Below, one piece after another: positions 6,966 to 13,477 of a DNA stretch of 17,135 nucleotides. Under the pieces are notes generated by a model, which saw nothing but the letters and a program-made list of their open reading frames with translations, was not told the DNA's origin and did not search any database. Numbering within the stretch: position 1 is the first letter of the stretch; each line of letters starts with the position of its first letter. The stretch comes from SIG459 sp045532145 (GTDB lineage: Bacteria > Bacillota > Clostridia > Oscillospirales > Oscillospiraceae), in the NCBI GenBank assembly GCA_045532145.1, contig JAZSFJ010000129.1, positions 1 through 17,135 on the forward strand, written 5' to 3'. The position numbers and the translations under genes were made by a program.

Positions 6966-7065
6966 GGCGCTCCAAAGACAGCAGGTGGCAAAAGCGGAAA
7001 TCCTGCCGAGGACAGCATCAATAACTTTGATTGCTTTCTGTCTTCATGTCTTTTTGGACATGAGG
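6966..7065 (+). ncRNA. Ribosomal protein L10 leader
   Basis: The leader has the hallmarks of the L10 leader: CCAAAGACAGCAGG (6972-6985) followed by CCTGCCGAGGACAGC (7002-7016). GCAGG (6981-6985) pairs with CCTGC (7002-7006). The outer helix pairs AAGACAG (6975-6981) with CTGTCTT (7038-7044). A small hairpin (ATCAA with TTGAT, 7017-7031) lies between. In Bacillus the L10(L12)4 complex binds such leaders and lowers rplJL expression. The 3' strand of the outer helix overlaps the first three bases of the attenuator stem, so the two structures interact. Confidence 0.85.
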
Positions 7066-7078
7066 ATTTTTTCTTTTT
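7042..7078 (+). terminator. Attenuator within the rplJ leader
   Basis: CTTCATGTC (7042-7050) pairs with GACATGAGG (7057-7065), with one G-T pair, around a six-base loop. It is followed by ATTTTTTCTTTTT. The terminator ends about 35 bases before the rplJ start codon, consistent with control by premature termination. Confidence 0.8.
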
Positions 7079-7112
7079 CGGGCGCAACGAAATAACCCCG
7101 GAGGTGTAAACA

Positions 7113-7640
7113 ATGCCGAACGCAAAAGTTCTCAGCGAGAAGCAGGCAATTGTCGCAGCACTGACCGAGCGTATTCAGAACGCCAGCTCCGGCCTGTTCG
7201 TGGACTACAAGGGCATCAACGTTGCTCAGGACACCGAACTGCGTACCGAACTGCGCAAGAACGACGTTGAGTATTCCGTCGTCAAGAATACCCTCACCCG
7301 CTTTGCTCTTGACAACTGCGGTCTGCAGGAAATGAATGGTATCCTCAACGGAACCACTTCTCTCGCAACCAGCACCGGCGACCCCATCGCTCCTTTCCGC
7401 ATCATCAATGACTACGCCAAGAAGATGAACGACATCTTCACCATCAAGGCCGCATTCATGGATGGCAAGATCCTTTCTGAGTCCGAGATCACCGAGATCT
7501 CTGCCCTGCCCAGCAAGGACGCTCTCTACAGCCAGGTATTTGGTACCCTGCTTGCTCCCATCACCAGCCTCGCCGTGGTCCTGAACCAGATCGCAGAAAA
7601 GAACGGCTACGTTGCCGAACCCGAAACCGCAGCTGAGTAA
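7113..7640 (+). CDS. rplJ: 50S ribosomal protein L10
   Basis: The 175-residue L10 anchors L7/L12 dimers to the ribosome stalk base. The N-terminal RNA-binding domain is recognisable (KQAIVAALTERI, SSGLFVDYKGINV, RTELRKNDVEYSVVKNTLTR), and the C-terminal helix (about 135-165) carries the L12-docking region. Length is normal. The start is set by GGAGGTG eight bases upstream of the ATG. It forms an operon with rplL, 40 bases downstream, and is controlled by the L10 leader and attenuator. Oddly, rplK and rplA are not upstream; an unrelated minus-strand gene is there instead. Confidence 0.97.
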   Translation: MPNAKVLSEKQAIVAALTERIQNASSGLFVDYKGINVAQDTELRTELRKNDVEYSVVKNTLTRFALDNCGLQEMNGILNGTTSLATSTGDPIAPFRIINDYAKKMNDIFTIKAAFMDGKILSESEITEISALPSKDALYSQVFGTLLAPITSLAVVLNQIAEKNGYVAEPETAAE

Positions 7641-7680
7641 TTGATAGCTGCACAAGACACAATTTTAGGAGGAAATTATA

Positions 7681-8052
7681 ATGGCTAGCGAAAAAATCAA
7701 TGCTATGATCGAAGAAGTAAAGGCTCTCACCGTTCTCGAGCTCGCCGAGCTCGTACACGCTCTTGAAGAGGCATTCGGCGTTTCCGCCGCTGCTGCTGCT
7801 GTTGCTGCTGCTCCCGCCGCTGCTGCTGCTGTTGAAGAGAAGACCGAGTTCGACGTCGTCATGACCGACTTCGGTGCTGAGAAGATCAAGGTTATCAAGG
7901 AAGTCCGCGGCATCACCGGTCTGGGCCTTGCTGAGGCAAAGGCAAAGGTCGAGGCTATCCCCGCTGTCCTGAAGGAAGCTGTCTCCAAGGAAGAGGCAGA
8001 AGAGATCAAGGCCAAGCTCGAGGCTGTTGGCGCCAAGGTCGAAATCAAGTAA
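7681..8052 (+). CDS. rplL: 50S ribosomal protein L7/L12
   Basis: The 123-residue stalk protein recruits translation GTPases. The N-terminal dimerisation domain (ALTVLELAELVHALEEAFGV, about 14-34) is followed by an Ala/Val/Pro-rich hinge (about 35-55) and the conserved C-terminal domain (KTEFDVVMTDFGAEKIKVIK, then ITGLGLAEAKAKVE, ending KLEAVGAKVEIK). AGGAGG precedes the ATG. A strong terminator follows 20 bases after the stop, so rpoB is not co-transcribed; the next gene is rsmE beyond a 700-base repeat region. Confidence 0.98.
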   Translation: MASEKINAMIEEVKALTVLELAELVHALEEAFGVSAAAAAVAAAPAAAAAVEEKTEFDVVMTDFGAEKIKVIKEVRGITGLGLAEAKAKVEAIPAVLKEAVSKEEAEEIKAKLEAVGAKVEIK

Positions 8053-8072
8053 GTTATCCCTTACTTTTTCAA

Positions 8073-8105
8073 AAGAAGCACTGCTTTCGCAGTGCTTCTT
8101 TTTTT
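8073..8105 (+). terminator. Terminator of rplJ-rplL
   Basis: A perfect stem GAAGCACTGC-TTTC-GCAGTGCTTC is followed by TTTTTTT. Confidence 0.95.
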
Positions 8106-8119
8106 ATAAGCAGTAGAGG

Positions 8120-8680
8120 CGGATATTACGGGTCGGTGCAGGAATTTGCACCCGTAGGGCAGCCCGTGACCGGCCCCCAGCGCGCCGCATGGAGGGACAA
8201 AAACGGCGGGAGCCGTAGGGCGGGCTGACCTCAGCCCGCCGTTACTACCCTACGGGGGTTGCGTAATTTTTACGTTTACCTTTGTAGGGGGCGGACCGAT
8301 GTGTCCGCCCGCAGGTGACTTGGCGGTGCGGGCGATCGCAGGTCGCCCCTACGGCCAAGCCTTTATGTTTATATATTTCCTGTAGGGGCCGGACACCCGG
8401 CCGACCCTTGACGCTTCGCATTAATTTGCGGGCGAGAGCGTGAATCGCCCCTACGGTTATTCGGGGCAGGGCGCATAGGCTCCCTTGTGTAAAGGGAGCT
8501 GGCAAAATCGGCTCTTCGGAACCGATTTTGACCGAGGGATTGTGAAGTCAGATTTGGGTAAAACACTACGTGCCGGTCAGGTGTTCGCCCCTGCGACAGC
8601 GGCGGGAGCAAGCCCCCGCCCTACGGGTGGCGCATTATTAAGCCCGGGTCGTAGGGCGCGTCGCCCCCGGCGCGTCACAA
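8120..8680. repeat. Hairpin repeat block B
   Basis: The region between rplL and rsmE has no credible gene and carries a series of GTAGGG/CCCTAC-bordered hairpins with different cores: GGCGGGCTGA-CC-TCAGCCCGCC (8219-8240, a perfect 10-bp stem); GGGCGGAC...GTCCGCCC (about 8289-8310); GGGCGATC-GCA-GGTCGCCC (8330-8348); GGCCGG...CCGGCC (8387-8402); GGGCGA...TCGCCC (8430-8450); GGCGGGAGC...CCCCGCC (8601-8620); a decayed GGGCGCG unit (8654-8676). Orientation varies. It also includes one element of a second repeat family (8478-8542). Confidence 0.82.
8478..8542. repeat. Second-family palindromic element (GGCTCCCTT type)
   Basis: Two adjacent hairpins: GCTCCCTT-GTGTA-AAGGGAGC (8479-8499) and CAAAATCGG...CCGATTTTG (8503-8530), the latter closed by a C(TTCG)G tetraloop. 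The element ends with CCGAGGGATTG. I recall similar GGCTCCCT...GAGGGATTG elements with variable central stems from gut clostridia; no search could be made. Confidence 0.6.
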
Positions 8681-8707
8681 ATCACTCCCCGCTTTTTTGC
8701 ATCCATC

Positions 8708-8736
8708 TTGCAATACAGAGTAAAATATGAGATAAT
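8708..8736 (+). promoter_or_regulatory. Promoter of rsmE
   Basis: TTGCAA (8708-8713) and GATAAT (8731-8736) are separated by 17 bases, about 34 bases before the rsmE start codon and just after repeat block B. Confidence 0.6.
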
Positions 8737-8769
8737 CCTAAAAAGCATTTTTCTCAGGGAGGTAACACC

Positions 8770-9507
8770 ATGCCCAGATTTTTCATGGCCGGAAGCAATA
8801 TTGCCGGCGGCACTGCATATATATCCGGCTCCGACGCCGACCACATCAAGGTCCTCCGCCTGAAGGTGGGCGATCGCATAGTTATCTGCGACGGCAACAA
8901 AAATGACCACTATTGCCGTATAAAGAGCCTCGCACCGGGAGCTGTGGAGGCCGAGGTAATAGAGAGCGTGGTTTGCCCCGCGGAGCCCAGCGTCCACTGC
9001 ACCATTCTGGCAGGCGTGCCCAAGCAGGGAGAGCGCAGCGACTATATCGTTCAAAAATGCACCGAGAGCGGAGCTTCCGAAATAGTCTTTTTCATGTGCC
9101 ACCGCTGCGTGGCCCGACCCGACCCCAAGGGTATGGAGAAAAAGCTCCAGCGCTGGCAGCGTATTGCCGAGGAAGCCGCCAAGCAGTCCGGCAGAGGCAT
9201 CATTCCCAAGGTGAGAGCTGTGAACAGCTTTGCCGAGGCTCTGGACATTGCCGTAAAGACCGACCTCCCCCTTTTCATGTACGAGACCGGAGACCGTGTG
9301 GAGCTTCGTGAGGCCATAGAGGCTGCCGGAGACATTAAGTCCGCCGCCATTATCACCGGCCCCGAGGGAGGCTTCGAGCCCTTTGAAGCTGAGCTGGCAA
9401 GCAAGATCGGCATAAAGCTCTGCGCCATGGGCCCCCGCATCCTCCGCTGCGAGACAGCACCCCTGGCTGCCCTGACCGCACTGATGTACGCAACAGGTAA
9501 TCTTTAA
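8770..9507 (+). CDS. rsmE: 16S rRNA (uracil1498-N3)-methyltransferase
   Basis: The 245-residue enzyme methylates U1498 of 16S rRNA using S-adenosylmethionine. It has an N-terminal PUA-like domain (about 1-70, with SDADHIKVLRLKVGD) and a C-terminal SPOUT knot domain. RWQRIAEEAAKQSGR (128-142), TGPEGGF (196-202) and MGPRILRCETAPLAAL (220-235) are the family signatures; the last two form the trefoil knot and cofactor site. Length is normal. GGGAGG lies before the ATG. It is monocistronic here, with a promoter and a strong terminator; in many Firmicutes it follows prmA, which is absent here. Confidence 0.96.
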   Translation: MPRFFMAGSNIAGGTAYISGSDADHIKVLRLKVGDRIVICDGNKNDHYCRIKSLAPGAVEAEVIESVVCPAEPSVHCTILAGVPKQGERSDYIVQKCTESGASEIVFFMCHRCVARPDPKGMEKKLQRWQRIAEEAAKQSGRGIIPKVRAVNSFAEALDIAVKTDLPLFMYETGDRVELREAIEAAGDIKSAAIITGPEGGFEPFEAELASKIGIKLCAMGPRILRCETAPLAALTALMYATGNL

Positions 9508-9511
9508 AATT

Positions 9512-9546
9512 AAAGTCCGAAATCCATTTACGGATTTCGGACTTTT
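9512..9546 (+). terminator. Terminator of rsmE, shared by convergent degV
   Basis: A perfect 13-bp stem (AAGTCCGAAATCC with GGATTTCGGACTT) around a six-base loop is followed by TTTTT on the plus strand. The minus side has a weaker T-rich tail and may serve the convergent degV-family gene. Confidence 0.92.
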
Positions 9547-9556
9547 TCATATTATC

Positions 9557-10444
9557 TTAGTCAACTCTCTTGTCGCCCCAGAAGAAGAGGGCAACGGTGC
9601 CGGGGCCGGTGTGGCTGCCTATGGTGGTGCCGATATTGTTTATAATGACCTTTCCCTTCATGGCGGGGAAGCGCTCCTCAACCATGTCCGCCACCTGACG
9701 GGCATCCTCAATGCAGGCGGAGTGGCACATATATACCTTGCCGCTGTAGTCAAGCCCGCCCTCGGCGTGCTCTTCCATGCGCTTTACAATTTCGCTGATA
9801 ACCTTTTTCTTGCCTCTGATCTTGCTGCGGGGGATGAGATGGCCCTCGTTATCCATATTCATCAGGGGGCAAATATTCAGCAAACCGCCGAAAACGCCTG
9901 CAGCCTTGGAGATACGTCCGCCCTTGACGAAGAAGGTGAGGTCAGTGGAGAAGAACCAGTGGTGCATATTCAGCTTGTGCTCCTCGGCCCAGTCTCTCAG
10001 CTCATCAATGCTCTTGCCCTCGTCACGCATATCGGCCAGAGTATCCACAATAAGACCGAAGCCGGAAGAGGCGCCGAGGGAGTCCACCACATATATCTTG
10101 CGATCGGGATAGCGCTCGGCGGCAATGAGGGCTGCGTTTCTTGCGGAGTTACTTGAGCCGGAAATGCCGGAGGAGAGGCTCAGGTGCAAAATGTCCTTGC
10201 CCTCGGAGAGAATGCTCTCAAAATACTCAAGATACTCGGAGATGTTTATCTGGGCGGTGCGGGTCTCCGCGCCCTCGGCCATACGCTTGTAGAACTCATC
10301 AAAAGGAATGGTCTGACCCAGATCATCGGGGTATTCCACATCATCCATAAAATAATGGAAGCAGATATATTTAATGCCGCGGCTTTCAAAATGCTCTTTG
10401 GAAAGGTCGGCAGTGGAGCAGCAGCTAAGTACGAATTCACTCAT
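9557..10444 (-). CDS. DegV family fatty-acid-binding protein
   Basis: The 295-residue protein belongs to the DegV/FakB family, which binds a fatty acid in a buried pocket and, for FakB members, presents it to the kinase FakA for phosphorylation and entry into phospholipid synthesis. Visible signatures are the N-terminal CSTADL (9-14), RTAQINISEYLEYF (62-75), LSLSSGISGSSNSA (88-101) and a C-terminal SHTGPGTVALFFWG. The start at 10444 has AGGAGA at about nine bases; upstream codons lack support. No fakA is in view, so participation in the Fak system is inferred. It ends 11 bases from the shared terminator. Confidence 0.92.
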   Translation of the reverse strand: MSEFVLSCCSTADLSKEHFESRGIKYICFHYFMDDVEYPDDLGQTIPFDEFYKRMAEGAETRTAQINISEYLEYFESILSEGKDILHLSLSSGISGSSNSARNAALIAAERYPDRKIYVVDSLGASSGFGLIVDTLADMRDEGKSIDELRDWAEEHKLNMHHWFFSTDLTFFVKGGRISKAAGVFGGLLNICPLMNMDNEGHLIPRSKIRGKKKVISEIVKRMEEHAEGGLDYSGKVYMCHSACIEDARQVADMVEERFPAMKGKVIINNIGTTIGSHTGPGTVALFFWGDKRVD

Positions 10445-10529
10445 TTTTATAATTCTCCTTGGATAGTAATCGGCGGGGGCAGTATTCCGCCTCCTTTGAT
10501 TTTGCCTCATCAGGACCCAGAATTTCAAG

Positions 10530-10559
10530 CTACTAAGCGGGGAAGGCTCTCTACTAAGC
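10530..10559. repeat. CTACTAAGC direct repeat upstream of the degV-family gene
   Basis: CTACTAAGC occurs at 10530-10538 and 10551-10559, 21 bases apart, about two helical turns. It lies in the 114-base region upstream of the DegV gene, where I could not place a convincing promoter. A regulator site is possible. Confidence 0.35.
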
Positions 10560-10599
10560 AAAAACCCCAACTCTACTGATTGTAGAGTTGGGGTTTTTA
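10559..10599 (-). terminator. Terminator of the XRE membrane regulator gene
   Basis: A long perfect hairpin (AACCCCAACTCTAC with GTAGAGTTGGGGTT) lies between A and T runs directly after the stop codon. It is symmetric and could work in both directions. Confidence 0.92.
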
Positions 10600-10603
10600 A
10601 GCA

Positions 10604-11209
10604 TCATTTCGAGGCATTTTTCTTCTTTTTCTGTTTTTTGCCTATCTGGAAACTGAGATACACGACCACTTCCGCAGGAATGGCGATGATAAACATCTCC
10701 CAGAAGTTATACTCCAGAAGCACGAAGTATACAAGAGCCACTATGCACAGCACAAGTGCCATAACTATATACATATTGTGTCTGCCCTTGAACCAGACCG
10801 AGTTGAGAACAAGCAGCGTTACAAGAGACACGGGCACCGCCGCCACAAAGCCTATCCAATGGGCGTGGCCAAGCATCCAGGCCACCACGAACTCCGCAAT
10901 GGTCAAGGTCCAGATGCCGGCAATGCAGGCCAGAGTTATGAACAGGCGGCTATATACCTCCGTCTCCTCACCGGGTGAACGGGGTTTCTCCCACTGGTCG
11001 TGGCCGCTGAGGAGATAATCCACCGTTACGCCGAACATCTCCGCCATGCACTTGAGCACATAGGCGTCGGGCAGGGATTCTCCCCTCTCCCACTTGGAAA
11101 CGGACTTATCTGAATAATGGAGCTTCTCTCCCAGTTCCGCCTGGGTCATACCGACCTGGGTGCGGAGCTTTATTAAATTACTTGCGAATACTATTTTGAG
11201 TTCATCCAT
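10604..11209 (-). CDS. XRE-type helix-turn-helix protein with membrane domain
   Basis: The 201-residue protein has an N-terminal Cro/CI-type helix-turn-helix (about 7-67: NLIKLRTQVGMTQAELGEKL, then SDKSVSKWERGESLPD, then LKCMAEMFGVTVDYLLSG) and four predicted membrane helices (about 88-112, 117-139, 145-165, 168-190), ending in a lysine-rich tail. Such membrane-tethered XRE regulators are common in clostridia; their signals are mostly unknown. The start at 11209 has AAGG seven bases upstream. It is monocistronic, with its own promoter carrying an inverted repeat at the -35, consistent with self-repression, and a strong terminator. Confidence 0.9.
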   Translation of the reverse strand: MDELKIVFASNLIKLRTQVGMTQAELGEKLHYSDKSVSKWERGESLPDAYVLKCMAEMFGVTVDYLLSGHDQWEKPRSPGEETEVYSRLFITLACIAGIWTLTIAEFVVAWMLGHAHWIGFVAAVPVSLVTLLVLNSVWFKGRHNMYIVMALVLCIVALVYFVLLEYNFWEMFIIAIPAEVVVYLSFQIGKKQKKKKNASK

Positions 11210-11242
11210 AAAAAATACCTTGCGAGAAAAATTGGTCTATTT

Positions 11243-11273
11243 ATTTTACCCGTTTTCACCTTGCTTTGCAAGG
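11243..11273 (-). promoter_or_regulatory. Promoter and inverted repeat of the XRE regulator gene
   Basis: On the minus strand TTGCAA (11266-11271) and TAAAAT (11243-11248) are separated by 17 bases. CCTTGC-TTT-GCAAGG (11259-11273) is a perfect 6-bp inverted repeat over the -35, a plausible operator for the encoded regulator. Confidence 0.6.
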
Positions 11274-11275
11274 GG

Positions 11276-11316
11276 AAAACGCAAAACCGGCTCCGCACCC
11301 GAAGGCGCGAAGCCGG
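11276..11316 (-). terminator. Terminator of the symporter gene
   Basis: On the minus strand CCGGCT...AGCCGG with additional internal G/C pairs (closed by a CTTCGG loop) is followed by TTTTGCGTTTT, 17 bases after the stop codon. Confidence 0.85.
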
Positions 11317-11332
11317 AAATCAGGCTTAATGT

Positions 11333-12787
11333 TTACTTTTTGAGCTCAGCAAAATGCTCCTTGGTGAGCTTGATAACAACGCCGCTGAGACCAAGCAGAG
11401 CCACGAGGTTGGGCAGAGCCATGAAGCCATTGAGAGTGTCGCCAATGTCCCATACGAGGCTAAGCTTCAGGGTAGAGCCGATAACAATGGCAATAACGAA
11501 GATAATCTGGTAGATGCGCACGCCCTTGCCCTTGGTAAGGAACTCAAAGCAGCGGGTGCCGTACAAGGACCAGCTGAGAACGGTGGAAAGAGCAAAGAAG
11601 CTTATACCCACAGCGATTATGAGAGAGCCTATCTTGCTACCGAACACCGTGCCGAAAGAGGCTGCCATCAAAGCGGTAGCGTCAACTGCAGAGGAGCCCC
11701 AGTCAATGGCGATGCCGCCTGCCTGAGCGTCGGCACAGCAGACCAGCATGGAAACAGCGGTCAGAGTGCAGATAACGATGGTGTCCATAAAGACCTCGAA
11801 GATACCGTAGAGACCCTGCTTTACGGGGTTGCTCTCAGAAGAGGCAGCATGGGCAATGGGGGCAGAGCCAAGACCGGCTTCATTGGAGAATACGCCGCGT
11901 CCGACACCCTTCTGGATGGTCTGCATGATGACGATGCCGGTGGCACCGCCAAGAGCTGCGTCAGCGTTGAATGCACCCTTGAAGATCATAGCGAACACAG
12001 GGCCAATGGCGCGGAGATTGAAAAGAATGACGATAATGGCTGCAAGGATATAGATAATAGCCATGAGAGGAACCAGCTTCTCGGTGACAGCGCCTATACG
12101 CTTGATGCCGCCCAAAAGGACGCAGGCAACAATGATTGCCAGAATAACGCCGATAACCACACTGGAAACAGGAACTTCCTGGCCGAATATAAGGAGAGTG
12201 CTGGCAGCGGTGTTGCCGCCGAACTCGTTGATGGCGTTATTTATGGAGGAGGCAATGGTGTTTACCTGAGTCATGTTGCCTATACCGAAGGCTGCGCAGC
12301 AGCCCAGTACGCAGAACACGGCGCCCAGCCATGCCCAGCCCTTGCCGAGGCCGTTCTTGATATAGTACATGGGTCCGCCTACCCAGTCGCCCTTTTCGTT
12401 GCGCTCACGGTATTTTACAGAGAGAACAACCTCGCTGTACTTGGTGACCATGCCGAAGAGTGCACTAACCCACATCCAGAACACGGCACCTGGGCCACCC
12501 ACAATGATGGCGCCGGTGACGCCGGCGATGTTGCCGGTGCCCACAGTGGCAGCCAGAGCGGTGGTGACAGCCTGCAGAGGAGTTATCTCGCCTTCGCCGG
12601 CCTCATGCTTCTTGAACATCTTGCCCAGAGTGTTCTTCATGGCATAGCCAAAGCGGCGGAACTGTATAAAGCCTACCCGGCAGCTGAGATAAATGCCGGT
12701 ACCCACAAGAAGAATAAGCATCCAGGGACCCCATGCATAGCCGTTCAATACGCCAACAAAATCAGTGAGTTTTTCCATAAAAGTCAT
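11333..12787 (-). CDS. Alanine/glycine:cation symporter, AgcS family
   Basis: The 484-residue multi-spanning protein belongs to the AGCS family (TC 2.A.25), which imports alanine or glycine with sodium or protons. Family signatures are TALAATVGTGNIAGVTGAI (76-94), GGPGAVFWMWVSALFG (97-112) and the later VFSNEAGLGSAPIAHAAS near residue 300; about ten to eleven membrane helices are expected. The start at 12787 has GGGAGAAG about eight bases upstream; a second ATG three codons later is possible. Upstream lies a glycine riboswitch and a terminator hairpin, so glycine is likely a substrate and expression is controlled by glycine through transcription termination. It has its own terminator. Confidence 0.95.
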   Translation of the reverse strand: MTFMEKLTDFVGVLNGYAWGPWMLILLVGTGIYLSCRVGFIQFRRFGYAMKNTLGKMFKKHEAGEGEITPLQAVTTALAATVGTGNIAGVTGAIIVGGPGAVFWMWVSALFGMVTKYSEVVLSVKYRERNEKGDWVGGPMYYIKNGLGKGWAWLGAVFCVLGCCAAFGIGNMTQVNTIASSINNAINEFGGNTAASTLLIFGQEVPVSSVVIGVILAIIVACVLLGGIKRIGAVTEKLVPLMAIIYILAAIIVILFNLRAIGPVFAMIFKGAFNADAALGGATGIVIMQTIQKGVGRGVFSNEAGLGSAPIAHAASSESNPVKQGLYGIFEVFMDTIVICTLTAVSMLVCCADAQAGGIAIDWGSSAVDATALMAASFGTVFGSKIGSLIIAVGISFFALSTVLSWSLYGTRCFEFLTKGKGVRIYQIIFVIAIVIGSTLKLSLVWDIGDTLNGFMALPNLVALLGLSGVVIKLTKEHFAELKK

Positions 12788-12820
12788 GAGTTTCTTCTCC
12801 CTTCAACGCCGCATAATAGC

Positions 12821-12854
12821 AAAAAAGAGGCTGCACCGATTGGGTGCTGCCTCA
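12821..12854 (-). terminator. Riboswitch-controlled terminator before the symporter
   Basis: On the minus strand GAGGCAGCACC and GGTGCAGCCTC pair around CAATC with one A-A mismatch, followed by TTTTTT. It lies between the glycine aptamer and the start codon, as an expression platform. Confidence 0.85.
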
Positions 12855-12890
12855 GTAAAAACAAAAATAATTGCTTCCATACGCAATTTG

Positions 12891-12980
12891 CTTTCTGTCC
12901 TTTTGCCTGAGAGATTTGGAGCTGCGCGCTCCTTGCACCTTCGGCCCCCGCGCTGTTTCACACGGGCTTCTCCAGAATGC
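12891..12980 (-). ncRNA. Glycine riboswitch, single aptamer
   Basis: The minus strand carries the conserved aptamer blocks in order: TTCTGGAGAAG, GGCCGAAGGTGCAAG (12931-12945) and AATCTCTCAGGCAAAAGG followed by ACAGAA (12893-12917). P1 is visible as TTCTG (12973-12977) with CAGAA (12893-12897), extendable by GC pairs across one mismatch. Only one complete aptamer is visible; the upstream 40 bases lack the core motifs. A terminator follows about 37 bases downstream. Single-aptamer glycine riboswitches before symporter genes have been reported as off-switches; the direction here is not proved by sequence. Confidence 0.92.
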
Positions 12981-13011
12981 CGTCCGTCTGCGGTCAAGTT
13001 CCCTTACCAAG

Positions 13012-13045
13012 CACAGTATATGCTGTGTTTAGGAAATGCTTTCCT
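13012..13045. other. Two short inverted repeats upstream of the glycine riboswitch
   Basis: CACAG-TATATG-CTGTG (13012-13027) and AGGAAA-TGC-TTTCCT (13031-13045) are adjacent perfect inverted repeats. They lie where the promoter of the riboswitch transcript should be (a TATACT is present on the minus strand), but I could not pair it with a -35. They may be operators or part of the RNA leader. Confidence 0.35.
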
Positions 13046-13230
13046 GCAAACTTCATCCGACGCTTATTAATTTATGCTCATATTCTAATACATTCTTTTT
13101 TTCATTTCAATTGGGCAATTCGCCGTATTTTATGCCTTTTCTCAGCATCCCTAAAGACAGCTTGCATAAAAAATGGACATTTTCTGTTTTTCTGTGGCGT
13201 ATTTTTGTATTTTCTCCGCGCACAGAAGGC

Positions 13231-13460
13231 CTTGCGCTGCACGGGCGGCCACAGGTCGCCCCTACTTTGTTGACCGGAAAATTTACGATATAGCCCACTA
13301 CGAAACCCAATGACACCTGTAGGGAACGCGCAAGACCGTTCCCTACATTGGCAAAACTGCGCTTTACATTGTAGGGGCGGACCCGTGTGTCCGCCCGAAT
13401 GTTGCCCCCGCGCTGCTGGGGCAGCGGCGCGTTGAGGGCATCGCGCCCTACGAAAAAGGC
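13231..13460. repeat. Hairpin repeat block C
   Basis: Between the riboswitch leader and the next minus-strand gene lie four members of the GTAGGG family: GGGCGGCC-ACA-GGTCGCCC-CTAC (13243-13265), GTAGGGAACG...CGTTCCCTAC (13319-13346, GTAGGG present on both sides), GGGCGGAC...GTCCGCCC (13374-13396) and GGCGCGTTG-AGGG-CATCGCGCC-CTAC (about 13426-13451). No credible gene lies in 13046-13477. Confidence 0.8.
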
Positions 13461-13477
13461 GGCAGCCGCCGATTCTT

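Noticed and set aside
10445..10570. 42-codon N-terminal extension of the DegV-family protein
   Set aside because: It overlaps the neighbouring gene's terminator, is basic and unlike the family N-terminus, and the internal ATG at 10444 has a good ribosome binding site.
12981..13045. Second glycine aptamer of a tandem riboswitch
   Set aside because: The GCCGAAGG and CTCAGGCAAAAGGACAG core blocks are absent; only unrelated short inverted repeats are present.
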